A stretch of 64,000 nt of DNA, taken from Diploptera punctata (taxonomy: Eukaryota; Arthropoda; Insecta; Blattodea; Blaberidae). A program made the position numbers and the translations under genes. How positions within the stretch are numbered: the first letter of the stretch is position 1; each line of letters begins with the position of its first letter. The notes under the pieces were generated by a model, which had not been told where the DNA came from, searched no databases, and was given only the letters and a program-made list of their open reading frames with translations. The stretch spans positions 466,501-530,500 of the forward strand of contig JASPKZ010007295.1 in NCBI GenBank assembly GCA_030220185.1, written 5' to 3'. Below are positions 21,951 through 32,153 of this stretch, one piece after another.

Positions 21951-22481
21951 GCTATGCAGGAAGATGCAGACAAAGGACTGGTACCATTTTTTGTGGTAGC
22001 AACACTAGGAACTCCAAGTGTTTTCTCTTGTGATCATTTAGCAGAAATTGGACCAGTGTGTTGTCGGTACTGTGCGTGGTTACACGTGGATGCAAGTTAT
22101 GGTGGAGCTGCTTTTCTATGTCCAGAGTTCAGACCACTAATGTCTGGGATTGAATATAGTAGTTCATTTACCACAAGTCCACATCAATGGCTTCTCACGC
22201 ATCATGACTGTTCAATACTCTACGTTAAAGAAAAGAAGAAATTTCTGAAATCTTTAACCATTGATCATCCATATCTAAAATTAAAAAAAATTGATGAAGA
22301 TTTCAATAATTGGACTATACCACTAACTCGAAGATTTCGATCTATTAAACTTTGGTTTGTAATGAGAGACAATGGAATTGAAGGCCTACAAGCATATATT
22401 TGGAACCACTGCCTTCTTGCAAAATGTTTTGAAGAACTTATCAACAAAGACACTCGATTTAAAGTCGTATATGAAGTATGG
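21951..22481 (+). pseudogene. Gene A exon 6 (PLP-binding core, catalytic Lys replaced by Gln)
   Basis: 531 nt, 177 open codons, same length as gene B exon 6. Core blocks: GLVPFFVVATLGTPS, WLHVDASYGGAAF (PLP-pyridine Asp at exon residue 47), then TTSPHQWLL where the family has N-P-H-K-W. The Gln codon CAA is at 22185-22187, so the Schiff-base lysine is absent. The loop DHPYLK keeps the catalytic Tyr. It ends ...YEVW before donor gtatgt. A PLE is inserted 19-30 bp into the following intron. Confidence 0.88.
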
Positions 22482-22570
22482 GTATGTAAATATTATGAAC
22501 AATGTCGTACTGATCCATATTTGGTTCGTCTTCCGGGCTTATAGGCCGTGGTCTGGTTGTCTTCTTACTC

Positions 22571-22605
22571 GACGTTTCGTCTACTGCTGCGGTAGACATC
22601 ATCAG
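22571..22605 (-). ncRNA. Hammerhead ribozyme motif in PLE arm
   Basis: Minus strand CTGATGA, stem II GTCTAC/GTAGAC, GAA-ACGT-C. Mirror of 23161-23195. Confidence 0.72.
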
Positions 22606-23160
22606 GAGATACTGCGTGCTTTCTGTGAACTCCTCAACAGTCGGCTGCAGACTGGCTAGTCGTTGGAAACTGTCTCTCTGTTTATAGCTAAACCCCAGGT
22701 GGAGGGGAGGTTTTCTGCACGCACCGAGTTTAGCGCTGTATTGCCGTTTGCAGAAGTCATAGGCTTCGTTGTCGTGTTATGCAGTGCTGGGATCCAAATT
22801 TTGTTTATCTTCATGGTTTCTTCTTTTTTGTTGAAGGAATTTTTATGTTTATATATTTCTATGGCTTCTCTGTATAGTCTGGTTGTAGTAATGTGATGTT
22901 TGTGATAATACCTGAGTATCTTCAAATCCTTCAACAAAAAAGAAGAAAACCATGAAGATAAACAAAATTTGGATCCCAGCACTGCATAACACGACAACGA
23001 AGCCTATGACTTCTGCAAACGGCAATACAGCGCTAAACACGGTGTGCGCAGAAAACCTCCCCTCCACCCGGGGCTTAGCTATAAACAGAGAGACAGTTTC
23101 CAACGACCAGCCAGTCTGCAGCCGACTGTTGAGGAGTTCACAGAAAGCACGCAGTATCTC

Positions 23161-23195
23161 CTGATGATGTCTACCGCAGCAGTAGACGAAACGTC
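23161..23195 (+). ncRNA. Hammerhead ribozyme motif in PLE arm
   Basis: CTGATGA, 6-bp stem II GTCTAC/GTAGAC closing loop CGCAGCA, GAA, then palindrome ACGT and C at 23195. All conserved core bases of the hammerhead are present. Confidence 0.75.
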
Positions 23196-23288
23196 GAGTA
23201 AGAAGACAACCAGACTACGGCCTATAAGCCCGGAAGACGAACCAAATATGGATCAAGACGCCGGCCGTGAAAGCCTACAATTATATAT

Positions 23289-23658
23289 AATGTCATACTG
23301 TATTTAATTAATGTTGGGAAGTAAACATTATGAGGTATAATCATTAAAATTCATCGGAGAACATATTGTTTAAACAACTCACCTCATAGGATTCATGCTT
23401 CCATGATATCGCGATTTCAAACATAGTCATGTTCATCGTCAGCCATAACTCCGACTCTCCGGAGGATTCATGCTTCCATGATATCGCGATTTCAAACATA
23501 GTCATGTTCATCGTCAGCCATAACTCCGACTCTCCGGAGTTATGGCTGACGATGAACATGACTATGTTTGAAATCGCGATATCATGGAAGCATGAATCCT
23601 ATGAGGTGAGTTGTTTAAACAATATGTTCTCCGATGAATTTTAATGTCATACTGTATT
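23289..23658. mobile_element. PLE fold-back with internal duplication and 16-bp target duplication
   Basis: Element 23305-23642 between aatgtcatactgtatt at 23289-23304 and 23643-23658; it inserted at the edge of the preceding PLE. The left arm carries two direct copies (about 75 bp, 23391-23540) of the block that is single in the right arm. Confidence 0.83.
23546..23581 (+). ncRNA. Hammerhead ribozyme motif in PLE arm
   Basis: CTGACGA, stem II AACAT/ATGTT, GAA, 8-nt palindrome ATCGCGAT, then A23581. Follows the UH cleavage rule with H=A. Confidence 0.65.
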
Positions 23659-23734
23659 ATCGGTTTAAATCCATTTATTTTTAAAATTAAATCAGTAGCA
23701 TAACTTCAAAGAGTCACAGCTTAACATTTCTAAA

Positions 23735-23995
23735 ACAAAACTTCTTCTTCACTTCACGGGCTAGGCATAAATTGCCTGTTCTGCCTCACAGTTGTTCTGT
23801 CCATCTTTTCACTGGCCTTCCTAGATTCCTTGAACCTCTTGGCTTGTAGTTGAATGCTGCTCTTGGTAATCTTGTTACATTCATTCTTTCTACATGTGTA
23901 AACCATTTCTCTCTATATTCTCTGATTTTCTCATTCAATGGATATATATTTAACTCTATCTTCACCCTTATCCGATCCAATCTAAAACAAAACAT
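23735..23995 (-). mobile_element. LINE 3'-end relic
   Basis: Minus strand reads REKWFTHVERMNVTRLPRAA and FNYKPRGSRNLGRPVKRW; same family as 783-1370. Confidence 0.7.
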
Positions 23996-24002
23996 TTCAG
24001 GT

Positions 24003-24378
24003 TATCATAACTAACTCACTGGCACTATCAAACCCGTAGGATCATGGCCATATAGACATAAGCTCTCCATACATCTCCATTCTGAGCTAATGTTTTCCAA
24101 TCGTCCTTTGTATAATCTACTTCCATCAAATCCTGGTTAACAATATTCTCCCAACCTCATTCTTGATCTAATAACTGGGCGGTTTCCCTCTGGTTTTCCT
24201 ACAATAAACTTTCATGTTTCTCTTTCATTCTCTATTCATGCCCCATGCCCTGCCCATTGCAGTTATCATCATATGTGGTTACCTGTAAAGATCATGTAGC
24301 TCCTGTTATGAAGTCTTCTCCATTTGCCTGTCTGTTCATCTCTCTTTGGTCCAAAATTTTTCCTAGGATTTCAGGTTA
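24003..24378 (-). mobile_element. RTE-type LINE 3' fragment
   Basis: Starts at the family 3' terminus (ctaactcactggcactatca) and runs to the G-P-K-R-D coding region; internal deletions compared with 48.6 kb. Confidence 0.78.
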
Positions 24379-24389
24379 TCATAATTAGA

Positions 24390-25062
24390 GAAATGATTTT
24401 GCACCTTAGTCAGGCCTTGAACTCAAAGATATCGAGTTTTACACATTGGTACTCTACCACTGAGCAATTCAAATAAACTTACTGGACCATGCCCAAATTC
24501 CTTTCTCCATTTATCTCAGAGTTCTCTGTAAATAGTGCAACTGATTGTGAATCCATATAATATTTGTGAGTGCTCTTCAATCCTATATACACTAAGGTAT
24601 AAATGGATTGAAACCTTGAGGAGTTAGTTGGGAACTGAATTTGCAAATATATAAGTTTGGTCTGTGTATTCTTTTCTCATATGGTTGTTTCTGCCAATGC
24701 TCTACCGACTGAGCTATCTGAGCGAGTTCCGATCTAAATGCAAATTTTTCTCTTATATATGTTAATTCCCCTGCACCAAATGCTATGAAATCTTTGTTTC
24801 TATCTTTGCAAATGGCGGCTTCTTTATTATGAAAACGTTTATTTGGGAATTTTTATATTACATTATAATGCATGTATGGCTTCTCTCGATGTTTTTATTA
24901 TTCATTTCATACATCTCAATGAGGATAAATCATATTTGAAGAGAAAAATTATACGCTCAGACCAGGACTCAAACCCAGGACCTTTGGCTTTCTGGGCCAA
25001 TGCTCTACCGACTGAGCCCCAGTCTGAGCATATAATTTTTCTCTTTAAATATAATAAAATAT
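24390..25062. repeat. Cluster of tRNA-like repeats, family E
   Basis: tRNA-like pieces at 24395-24490, 24690-24765 and 24925-25060, mostly on the minus strand (ctctaccgactgagc D-arm, aggactcaaacccagg T-arm). The last is a chimera with an inverted trailer. None folds completely. Confidence 0.6.
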
Positions 25063-25288
25063 GTTCCTGACATCTCAATTGTCCTCAACTAATTAAAACT
25101 GTTAACTCTTGAAAAAAGATTCCCAATTTTCAATAGATATGTAATCAATATGGGATTTTTCTTTTAGATTCACTCTCAAATTTTTTAAAGTTTCATCCTG
25201 AAAGATTTGAGGCACTTTATAGAATTGTTATAAAACTGAAAATATTTTGCATCATGAAACTGAACTTATTTTTTCTCCTTCTTTTCAG

Positions 25289-25454
25289 TTTGGTATAGTA
25301 TGCTTCAGACTGTGTGGCAGTGATGAATTAAATAAAAATCTTTTAAAATCTATCAACTCTTCCCAAGAAATTTTTTTAACATCAACAACAGCAAAAGGCC
25401 AATACATCATCCAGTTTTCTGTTAGTTATCAATGTGCTACTGAAGAAGATATAT
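25289..25454 (+). pseudogene. Gene A exon 7 (C-terminal domain)
   Basis: 166 nt, phase 0 in and phase 1 out. It reads FGIVCFRLCGSDELNKNLL then an INSSQEIFLTS block and IIQFSVSYQCATEEDI, matching the small C-terminal domain (G-L-V-C-F-R-L-K-G-S, R-F-A-I-C-S). Acceptor cttttcag, donor gtaagt. Frame is open. Confidence 0.85.
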
Positions 25455-26386
25455 GTAAGTTTTAATTGTGCATAATATGCAATCAGTTTCATCTTTTATG
25501 GGGAATAGAAACTGAGCACATGAGAAATTTGCTAACATTCACACTGGAATATCTCATAAAGATGAGGGGTATTACATTTAATGGTGTTCTTTAATAACTC
25601 AGGTCTTAAAGCTAGAGTGAAGGTGTTGAGTATTTCGCATTGGGTGTGCAGTGAGGCCGAAATAAAATTTCAGGTATAGGAAGAATCTCTACTTCACCCT
25701 GCGGCAGGAATTATTCCTTATTTTTTTTGGCTTAACGGGAATTCAATGAAGTGGAAACTAATTTATTTCTCTGTCTTTCTGCTTCATAATTTTTTTTCAT
25801 GAATTGTGTAGAAATATCCTTCTGATTCTGTGTCAGACAGATTCCGTCTTATGCAAAATAAAAACATGTAAAATACTATTATTTTGCCAGGACTAATTAA
25901 TTTGTTCACTTTGGACAGATTTCCGCATTATTCACATTCTGAATTAAACAAGTTTTACTGTATATATACATATATATTTAAGAAAAAGTGGGAGCCTTAA
26001 CCTCCTACTACCCCAAGGGCCTCCTGAGGCCTGTAGTGGGATTAATTTTATTTTATTTACGCAAAATTGAAAATATGTTTACCTCTCCAATAAATGAGGA
26101 TATATAAAAAAAACTGCTGGCATAAAAATTATGATTGACATGTTAAAGTATTCAGCTGTCCCATATAGAGTGCATAAGTTATATCAAATTATAGCTTAAA
26201 CTTTATGAGATACAAAAGAGTGAATATTAAATTGCGCAGGTACTGAGGTATTATTCCCTTAAAGAATATAAGAATATTATAAAGCAATCAGTGATACAAA
26301 TTATTGTTAAACTGTTATAACCTTAAAATTTACCCATTAGTTTCTTCTCTTGATCAAATAGGCTAATTCCATTTTTTAAATTGCAG
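25455..26386 (+). other. Gene A intron 7; SINE family A 3' end at 25978-26048
   Basis: 25978-26048 matches only the SINE 3' end (gtgggagccttaacctccta, gcctgtagtgggatta). The rest is unassigned AT-rich intron. Confidence 0.6.
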
Positions 26387-26523
26387 GTACAGCATGGAAA
26401 ATTATTCAAAAGCATGCAACCAAAGTTCTTCAAGGAGACGATACATGCACAAAGAAACCTACCACAAAACCACCTCCAGAAAAACAAAATTCAAAACAAC
26501 TATGTACTACACATAAAAATTAA
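26387..26523 (+). pseudogene. Gene A exon 8 (terminal exon and stop)
   Basis: Completes the split Cys codon and reads TAWKIIQKHATKVLQGDD (the terminal AW-x-x-I helix of the family), then a Lys/Pro/Thr-rich tail of about 27 residues and stop TAA at 26521-26523. The tail is longer than in typical DOPA decarboxylase. Confidence 0.8.
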
Positions 26524-26638
26524 ATCATGTTCACAATTTCTTTTAAATATAATCTTAAATCATTAGACACAGAAGAAAATGAATATATATAAAATAACAC
26601 TATATTTGTTGTAACTTGTATTGAATGTTGTTATATAT

Positions 26639-26644
26639 AATAAA
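26639..26644 (+). promoter_or_regulatory. Candidate polyadenylation signal of gene A
   Basis: Perfect AATAAA 116 bp downstream of the gene A stop, in AT-rich sequence. Spacing suits a short 3' UTR. It may be fortuitous in such AT-rich DNA. Confidence 0.45.
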
Positions 26645-27376
26645 TATCTTATAAATTTAAAAACTAACTTTAGATTATGACAAAATCAATTTTGCATTTT
26701 TTTACAGTTGATTCAGTTACAACGGTCACATCATGACAGTTTTGCAGGTTAATTATTGTAGTGTTTTATAAACTTCAGAATTTTTTCTCATCCTAGAACA
26801 TCTGGCATCAATAATTGAGGGGTCCAGTGAGAGAGAAAAAATGGAAATAAATAGGGTTTTATAATGCAATATATTATGAAATTATTTGTACAATAAAGGG
26901 GTAAATTTTCTCTTCTTTAACTTACTGTTATGTAAACCATGCAAAAGGAAAATACAAATAATATCAATAGCACTGATTATTTCCATTTCTCACCATAATT
27001 AGTGTGCACTCAGTATTCCCAATACCTCTTAATTCAATTGTTTTATTTTAATAGTCTCTGTCATCTCTACAATCATAAATAATTTAATAATGTATGAAAA
27101 TAGCACAATAATTAAACAGTTTCTAGGAAACAACATGAATCAAAACATACTGTTTTAAAGAATATACATTACAATATTAACAAAATTTATGCATATGCCT
27201 GTTTCATATCTTAACGACATAATTATTTTGATACAATTTAGAGGAAAGATTTTCAAACAAAAATTATATAATGCAAATCATGGCAGCTTGTATGTGGAAA
27301 AATTCTTATTCATTCTTGAAAAGCAAAGTACTCTGCAAAATGACAAGAGCAATGTTTGGTGTAAGTTTAATTATAG
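26645..27376 (+). other. Intergenic between genes A and B, nothing recognised
   Basis: AT-rich sequence without element ends, coding similarity or repeats shared within the window. Confidence 0.5.
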
Positions 27377-27632
27377 AATATAATATATGTATTGACTTAG
27401 GCTTTGACGGCCAGAGTTGGTACGATGATCTTGAAGAAGGATTCCGGGCTGTAGGCCATGGTCTCGAGGCTTTAAGTTTTCTGACATTTCGCCAGAGACT
27501 GCATCTGGCATCCTTAAGACAACCTTTGAGGATGCCAGACGCAGTCTCTGGCAAAATGTCGGGAAACTTCAAGCCTCGAGACCATGGCCTACAGCCTGGA
27601 AATCTTCTTCAAGATCATCATAATATAATATA
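27377..27632. mobile_element. PLE fold-back element
   Basis: Element 27388-27621 with arms of about 95 bp; possible duplication aatataatata at 27377-27387 and 27622-27632 (low complexity). Its hammerhead core is mutated (minus-arm C-T-G-A lost, GAA-ACGT read as CAA-AATGT). Confidence 0.72.
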
Positions 27633-27978
27633 ATTTCATATAAATTGCCCTTCAGTGAGAAATATTAAACTAATAATAAAAAAAGCATTGAAAGAAGCCT
27701 TACTGGCTTTGTTTTAATTCAAAATAAAAGTCTTCTTAAAAAAGAAGCCATCATTTGATTGATTGAGCAAAGGTTCGTAGCATTTGGCACTCGGGAATTA
27801 ACAATGTATAAGAGAAAAATTTGTATTTAGATTGTAGTGCTCAGGAAGAGTTGGTAGAGCATTGGCATAGAAAGCCAAAGATCTGGGTTCAAACCCCAGT
27901 CTGAGAGTATATTTTTCTCTTCAAATATAATTTGTCCTTCAGTGAGAAGTATTAAATTAATAATAAAAATATTGAAAG

Positions 27979-28224
27979 AAGCCCTACTGATATATGTAAT
28001 TGTAGGCTTTCACGGCCAGCGTCTTGATCCATATTTGGTTCGTCTTCCGGGCTTATAGGCTGTGGTCTGGTTGTCTTCTTACTCGACGTTTCGTCTACTG
28101 CTGCGGTAGACCTCATCAGGAGATACTGCGTGCTCTCTGTGAACTCCTCAACAGTCGGCTGCAGGCTGGCTGGTGGTTGGAAACTGTCTCTTTATTTATA
28201 GCTAAACCCCTAAAGCCCTACTGA
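27979..28224 (+). mobile_element. PLE single-arm insertion with 12-bp target duplication
   Basis: Element 27991-28212 between aagccctactga at 27979-27990 and 28213-28224. Same family as 22513-23288, but only one arm; hammerhead core on the minus strand at 28085-28119. Confidence 0.83.
28085..28119 (-). ncRNA. Hammerhead ribozyme motif in PLE end
   Basis: Minus strand CTGATGA, stem II GTCTAC/GTAGAC, GAA-ACGT-C; intact. Confidence 0.72.
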
Positions 28225-28460
28225 CTTTATAAAATGTTTAAATTCCCAATAAAAGTCTTCTTAAAAAAAGAAGCTGTCATTTGCGTGATCAAACAATAGT
28301 TTATAGCATTTGGCACTCGGGAATTAACAATGTATAAGAGAAAAAATTGTATTTAGATTGGAGTGCTCAGGCAGCTCAGTTGGTAGAGAATTGGCATAGA
28401 AACCCAAAGGTCGTGGGTTAAAACCCCAGTCTGAGCATATATTTTTCTCTTCAAATTTAA

Positions 28461-29005
28461 TTACCCCGAGGACTATACCACAAGAATTTTTAACTTATGC
28501 TCTGGTTGTGAATAGTCCAAAGAGATGAACACTTGTGTGGTATTTAAAGATAATTTAGTGAATGAAATTTTTAACAAAATTTTTTTTTTCAATACCCCAG
28601 GTTATCATTTTGACATTTATGGTAAGATTCATATTTTATATATTATTTAATTGAATATTTGTATAACAATGTTTTCAAAGAACACCTTCAGTATTCTGAA
28701 GCTTACAAATCAGAAACATTTGCGAGCCAGGTCTGACAATTTCTGAACAATTGTGCATCAGGTCTGATTCAACAATACTTCAGTGATTACTGATTAGTCA
28801 ATCTTAATTGCTTCAAACTGACATGAGCTTTAAATTGGATGGTCATTATTCAATGAGTAGCATATGAATAAAATAGTCTTCATAAAACAAACAATTAAAA
28901 TTCACACGTAAAATTACTTTGGAAGTTGTAGCCTACACTCTGTGACATTAAAAGCATTAATTTTTAAGATTATATATCTATAATGGCAGAGCCCAATGTA
29001 GAGCC
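28461..29005 (+). other. Intergenic, nothing recognised
   Basis: AT-rich, no element signatures on either strand. Confidence 0.45.
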
Positions 29006-29009
29006 ATAG

Positions 29010-29370
29010 CCTCTCCTTTGTTAGGAGTTATTAGTTATCTCATTTGCACATACATATCAAGAATGGCAAGCAATCAACATACTGACTCAATGATACATCT
29101 AACAGACAATTAAGATATTACTAGGATGTTGAGACCAGTAAGTTTTGCTTAAAGGCCTTTTTATTCAGGCTTAAGGATTTTTTAAGAGTCTGAAAATCTT
29201 CAGACTTGGGACCCACGGCTTAAAGTCCCTCCTTGAGTATTTGCTCCTTGGATTTTTCCATCCTACAAAAATCCATCTATTCCAGCTGGGTTTGAACTCG
29301 CAACCCTCGGGACCAGAGGCAAAGAGCATAACCACTAGTCCACCATGACCGACTTGGATTACATAAGAGA
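29010..29370 (-). mobile_element. tRNA-derived SINE, family C
   Basis: Minus orientation; head at 29280-29370 (B box gcgagttcaaaccc-type), body with gggactttaagccgtgggtc, the uninterrupted form of the site used by the TTAA element at 9430. Confidence 0.8.
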
Positions 29371-29394
29371 GAGGAAAACTTCCATCTGAAATGC

Positions 29395-29840
29395 AATGCC
29401 CAGATAGCATAGTTGGTTAAAGAACTAGTACATAGATTCAGAGAATCTGGGTTCAATGATAATAAATAAAATTCCTAAATATGCTCACAATGATCATTCT
29501 CACATGGAATTTGAGGTTATTTCTAGATAAAAAAACTAATAAAAGTAATATATCCAAAATATATGCTAATAACAATATTAGCCAATCCATATACTTACAG
29601 TTATAAATGTATAGTCAACCATTTGCATTGTTACTTGTAAATAAAACAAATTTAAATATTTAATTAATAAATATGGATTTTCATCAAGTAAACACCAACT
29701 CAATTGATTATTAAATATTTTCTATGAATACTATCAACTGGTAGGCCAAGGTGGTCTAATGGTTATGTTCCTTACCTATAGTCCTCAGGGTCATAGGTTC
29801 AAACACAGCCAGGGCCAATGGCTATTTTAGGATTTTAGTA
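29395..29840 (+). repeat. tRNA-like fragment, PLE end and SINE C head
   Basis: 29395-29460 tRNA-like (tagcatagttggttaaagaa, B-box gggttcaatg); 29640-29712 PLE end with gattttcatcaagtaaacac; 29738-29835 SINE family C head (ggtctaatggttatgttcct, aggttcaaacaca). Each is partial. Confidence 0.55.
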
Positions 29841-29914
29841 AGATTCTAGTAAGATGCTACATAATTTTTCCCTCTTATTTCAACCATATCCTTTTTTTTT
29901 AAATCTACATATAG

Positions 29915-30225
29915 TTAATGTGGTCTTGAGATAGCATGCTGCCTTGTCACGCAGTGGGCCGGGTTTGATTCCCAGTTGGGACAAGCTTCCTGGGTGAGGT
30001 TTTTTTCCAGGGTTTTTCTTCACCTGTAAGACAAATGTCAGGTAGCTTTGAGGCCCAAAAGGTCACCGAACATCATCTGGCCATCATCACTGTCATCAAT
30101 TCCTAGTGTGGAAAGCAACTGGAAGCTACCACATCTTTAATTCCCTAGTAAATCTGCAAAGCATAGCATGAAAATGCTATGATTGCAGCGAAGGACCTGC
30201 CCTAGGGCAGAACACTATAGAATAG
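29915..30225 (+). mobile_element. tRNA-derived SINE, family B
   Basis: Plus orientation: tcttgagatagcatgctgcc, B box gggtttgattccc, then the conserved body to tgattgcagcgaaggacctg. Confidence 0.8.
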
Positions 30226-30284
30226 AATAGGTAGTTGATGTAAAGAACCATCAAATTCCCATTGACATCACCTATTATGTCGCC

Positions 30285-30520
30285 AATATAAGAAGTATGC
30301 CTGGATACTAATACACTTGTTAGAATTTTTAACAAAGTTGAAAGTAATTAAATTTTCCTAGAGTTAATGTGATTATATTTATCTCCTTTCTTATGGATTG
30401 GTATGATAATTATTTCCGTTAATTTGGAAGAGGCTCCTTTTTCCTAATTAATGAGTTCAATCTTCACAGCCATAAACCTGCAGGATAGTAGATTGTGTCA
30501 GTGAGTTAATTAGTTCGTTT
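30285..30520 (-). mobile_element. RTE-type LINE RT fragment and separate 3' end
   Basis: 30290-30455 matches the RT N-terminal region of the 49.9-kb LINE (tctcctttcttatggattgg; D-E-W-K-E-S-I-I-V-P-I-Y-K-K-G-D region) on the minus strand. 30465-30515 is a 3' terminus in plus orientation. Confidence 0.65.
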
Positions 30521-30534
30521 TAATTAAAAGAAAA

Positions 30535-30745
30535 GTAAAGTGATCCTTGGAGCCCCTTAAGGTAGTATGAAATTAAACTTTCCACCTTTCTACAATCAGA
30601 ATGAGATGTCAGCCTTGCATGATGACAGCCTTTCATCCGAAAACATATGTTCAGTAGTCATTTCTATTTTTAGAGGTTTAAGATTTCCGTAAGTGTCATA
30701 GTACTGCTAGAAGGTTTATGGTAGTTTAAAAATTCTGATCCCATG
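30535..30745 (-). mobile_element. tRNA-derived SINE, family A, minus fragment
   Basis: Reverse complement of the family-A body and 3' end (ggtagtatgaaattaa, tgatgacagcctttcatccg). It abuts a plus-strand copy, forming an inverted SINE pair. Confidence 0.65.
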
Positions 30746-31312
30746 TTGCCTGATGGGTAAAACTTTCGCCCGATGGGGGTCAGGATTTTTAAACTGACCC
30801 AAACCTTCTGGTTGCACCATGGTCCCAGAGTTGACTCAGCCTCTATTAGAAATGAGTACCAGATGCTTATTCTATTTATTTAATTTTATACTATGTCATT
30901 AATCTTTTCCTGTTTTTTATATATATTGTACATATTATATATTTAATTCGTTAAATTTAGAGTAAATCAAAATACATTATAAATATTAATTGTATTGTAT
31001 TCATAACTTGTAATCGTTTATATATATATATATATATATATTGTAATTTAGATTTAAGACTATTTTTTTGTTTGTATTTTTTTAAACCTGGTTGAGTGGT
31101 AGACAAGGCCTTAAGGCCTTAACTCTGCCAGGTAAAATAAAGCTATTATTATTATTATTATTCTGGGGGTAAAGGCGGCCGTCATGCAGGGCTGACAATC
31201 TAAGTGACATCAAGTGCCAATTGTCTACAAAAAGTGGGAGCCTTAACCTCTTACTACCTACCACAAGGGTCTCCTATGGCCTGTAGTGGGATCACTTTAC
31301 CGTTTCCTTATT
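30746..31312 (+). mobile_element. tRNA-derived SINE, family A, split by a LINE 3' end
   Basis: 30746-30884 and 31157-31312 join at attctgggggtaaaggcgg. Between them lies a LINE 3' end with a (TTA)n tail, flanked by a repeated ttattct. Confidence 0.75.
30885..31163 (+). mobile_element. Jockey-like LINE 3' UTR insertion
   Basis: Ends with the shared 3' terminus ggttgagtggtagacaaggc ... ctctgccaggtaaaataaag and (TTA)n, as at 34195-34282 and (minus) 46575-46690. Contains (TA)n at 31020-31041. Confidence 0.7.
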
Positions 31313-31314
31313 AT

Positions 31315-32120
31315 TCTCTCAGTTATATTATATGGATGCAAAAAATGGACTCTTACTTTAGAAGGGGAGAAAAGATTATGAGTATTTAAGAATAAAGTTC
31401 TTAGGAAAATTTTTAGACCAGAGATGAACATACAGGTGAATGGAGAAGACTACATAACAGTGAACTACAAGATCTTTATGGGAAAGCAGATATAATAAGA
31501 AGATTAAAATATATATGCAGTCAATATGCCTATTTCACCAATTAATGTTTTAAAATGGTCAACAAGTTTCTACAGCCAAGCTGTCATTCTGTCTTGGTCT
31601 TGAGAATGACAGCTTGGCTGTAGAAACTTGTTGACCATTTTAAAACATTAATTGTGAATGGTGAAATGGGCATATTGACTGCATATATATTTTAATATTT
31701 TATCACCAAGAAGATCACTTGTGTATTAAATAATAAGAAGAGTTAAGTCTCATAGACTACGATGTGCAGGACATATGGCAAGAATGAGAAATGAAAGAGA
31801 GGCATGGAATCTCCATTTAGGAAAATGGGAAAGCAGATATAATAAGAAGAGTTAAGTCTCATAGACTACGATGTGCAGGACATATGACAAGAATAGGAAA
31901 TGAAGAGGGGCATGGAAACTCCATTTAGGAAAATGGGAGGGATAGTGCCCAATACGTAGGTCAACAATGAGGTGGGAGAATAATATTAATCATGATTTAA
32001 GGAAAATGGATTAAACAAGGGATGATTGGTAAACATTAGCTCAGGATAGGAATGTATGGAGAGCTTCTGTCTGTGCAGCCATGAAATTATGAGTACGATT
32101 ATGCCAGTGAGTTAGTTAAA
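31315..32120 (+). mobile_element. RTE-type LINE 3' half, degenerate, with duplication and fold-back insert
   Basis: Plus-strand LINE C-terminal region (tatatggatgcaaaaaatgg; catagactacgatgtgcagg; ending gagtacgattatgccagtga). A fold-back (about 31505-31695) interrupts it, and a 108-bp block starting ataataagaagagttaagtc is tandemly repeated (31730-31837, 31838-31945). Confidence 0.7.
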
Positions 32121-32153
32121 TAAAGTTACTGTACAACAAATTCTAAACTACTG

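Larger units (their letters stand above)
22501..23300. mobile_element. PLE fold-back element with 12-bp target duplication
   Basis: Element 22513-23288; aatgtcgtactg at 22501-22512 and aatgtcatactg at 23289-23300 (one mismatch). Arms of about 340 bp include the PLE C-terminal coding piece KINKIWIPALHNTTTKPMT in both orientations and a hammerhead core each. It starts 20 bp beyond gene A exon 6. Confidence 0.85.
3322..26523 (+). pseudogene. Aromatic-L-amino-acid decarboxylase-like gene A, eight exons, disrupted
   Basis: Group II PLP-dependent decarboxylase family (DOPA, tyrosine and histidine decarboxylases, which turn aromatic amino acids into amines in the cytosol). Coding exons, each flanked by AG/GT: 3322-3522, 5318-5431, 9216-9268, 14206-14270, 18957-19194, 21951-22481, 25289-25454, 26387-26523. 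They total 1505 nt, two more than a multiple of three. Lesions seen: (1) the first codon is TTA where tandem sister gene B has ATG; (2) exon 3 is 53 nt against 52 in B, a +1 shift; (3) exon 5 is 238 nt against 237, a +1 shift followed by in-frame TAA at 19191-19193; (4) the PLP-lysine motif N-P-H-K reads S-P-H-Q. Stacking His, PLP Asp and loop Tyr remain. Exon 6 is open over 177 codons, so decay is recent, or the indels are assembly errors and this is a lysine-less pseudoenzyme. Confidence 0.85.
27635..28460 (+). repeat. Tandem tRNA-bearing repeat, family E, interrupted by a PLE
   Basis: Two units of spacer (about 200 bp, gcatttggcactcgggaatt) plus tRNA-like head: heads at 27837-27908 and 28370-28440. 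With the PLE removed the period is about 310 bp. A third unit is at 39480-39795. Head: D-arm gctcagttggtagag, anticodon stem ttggc/gccaa with loop atagaaa, T-arm ctgggttcaaaccccag. Confidence 0.7.

Noticed and set aside
21954..22544. Reading exon 6 of gene A through to the stop at 22544
   Set aside because: The last 21 codons lie after a good gtatgt donor and run into PLE sequence; exon 7 continues the protein family at 25289.
22656..23307. Several overlapping open frames on both strands
   Set aside because: They are mirror images of each other, produced by the inverted arms of the PLE fold-back; only the K-I-N-K-I-W-I-P-A-L piece is element coding.
23345..23645. CRISPR-like repeats from the direct 75-bp repeats at 23391-23540
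   Set aside because: Only two copies, no spacers, in a eukaryotic PLE fold-back.
27837..28440. Functional tRNA-Ser(AGA)-like genes at 27837 and 28370
   Set aside because: Arms fold well, but the anticodon implies Ser without the long variable arm, copies are mutated, and the same unit recurs with a fixed spacer and trailer; they are repeat heads.
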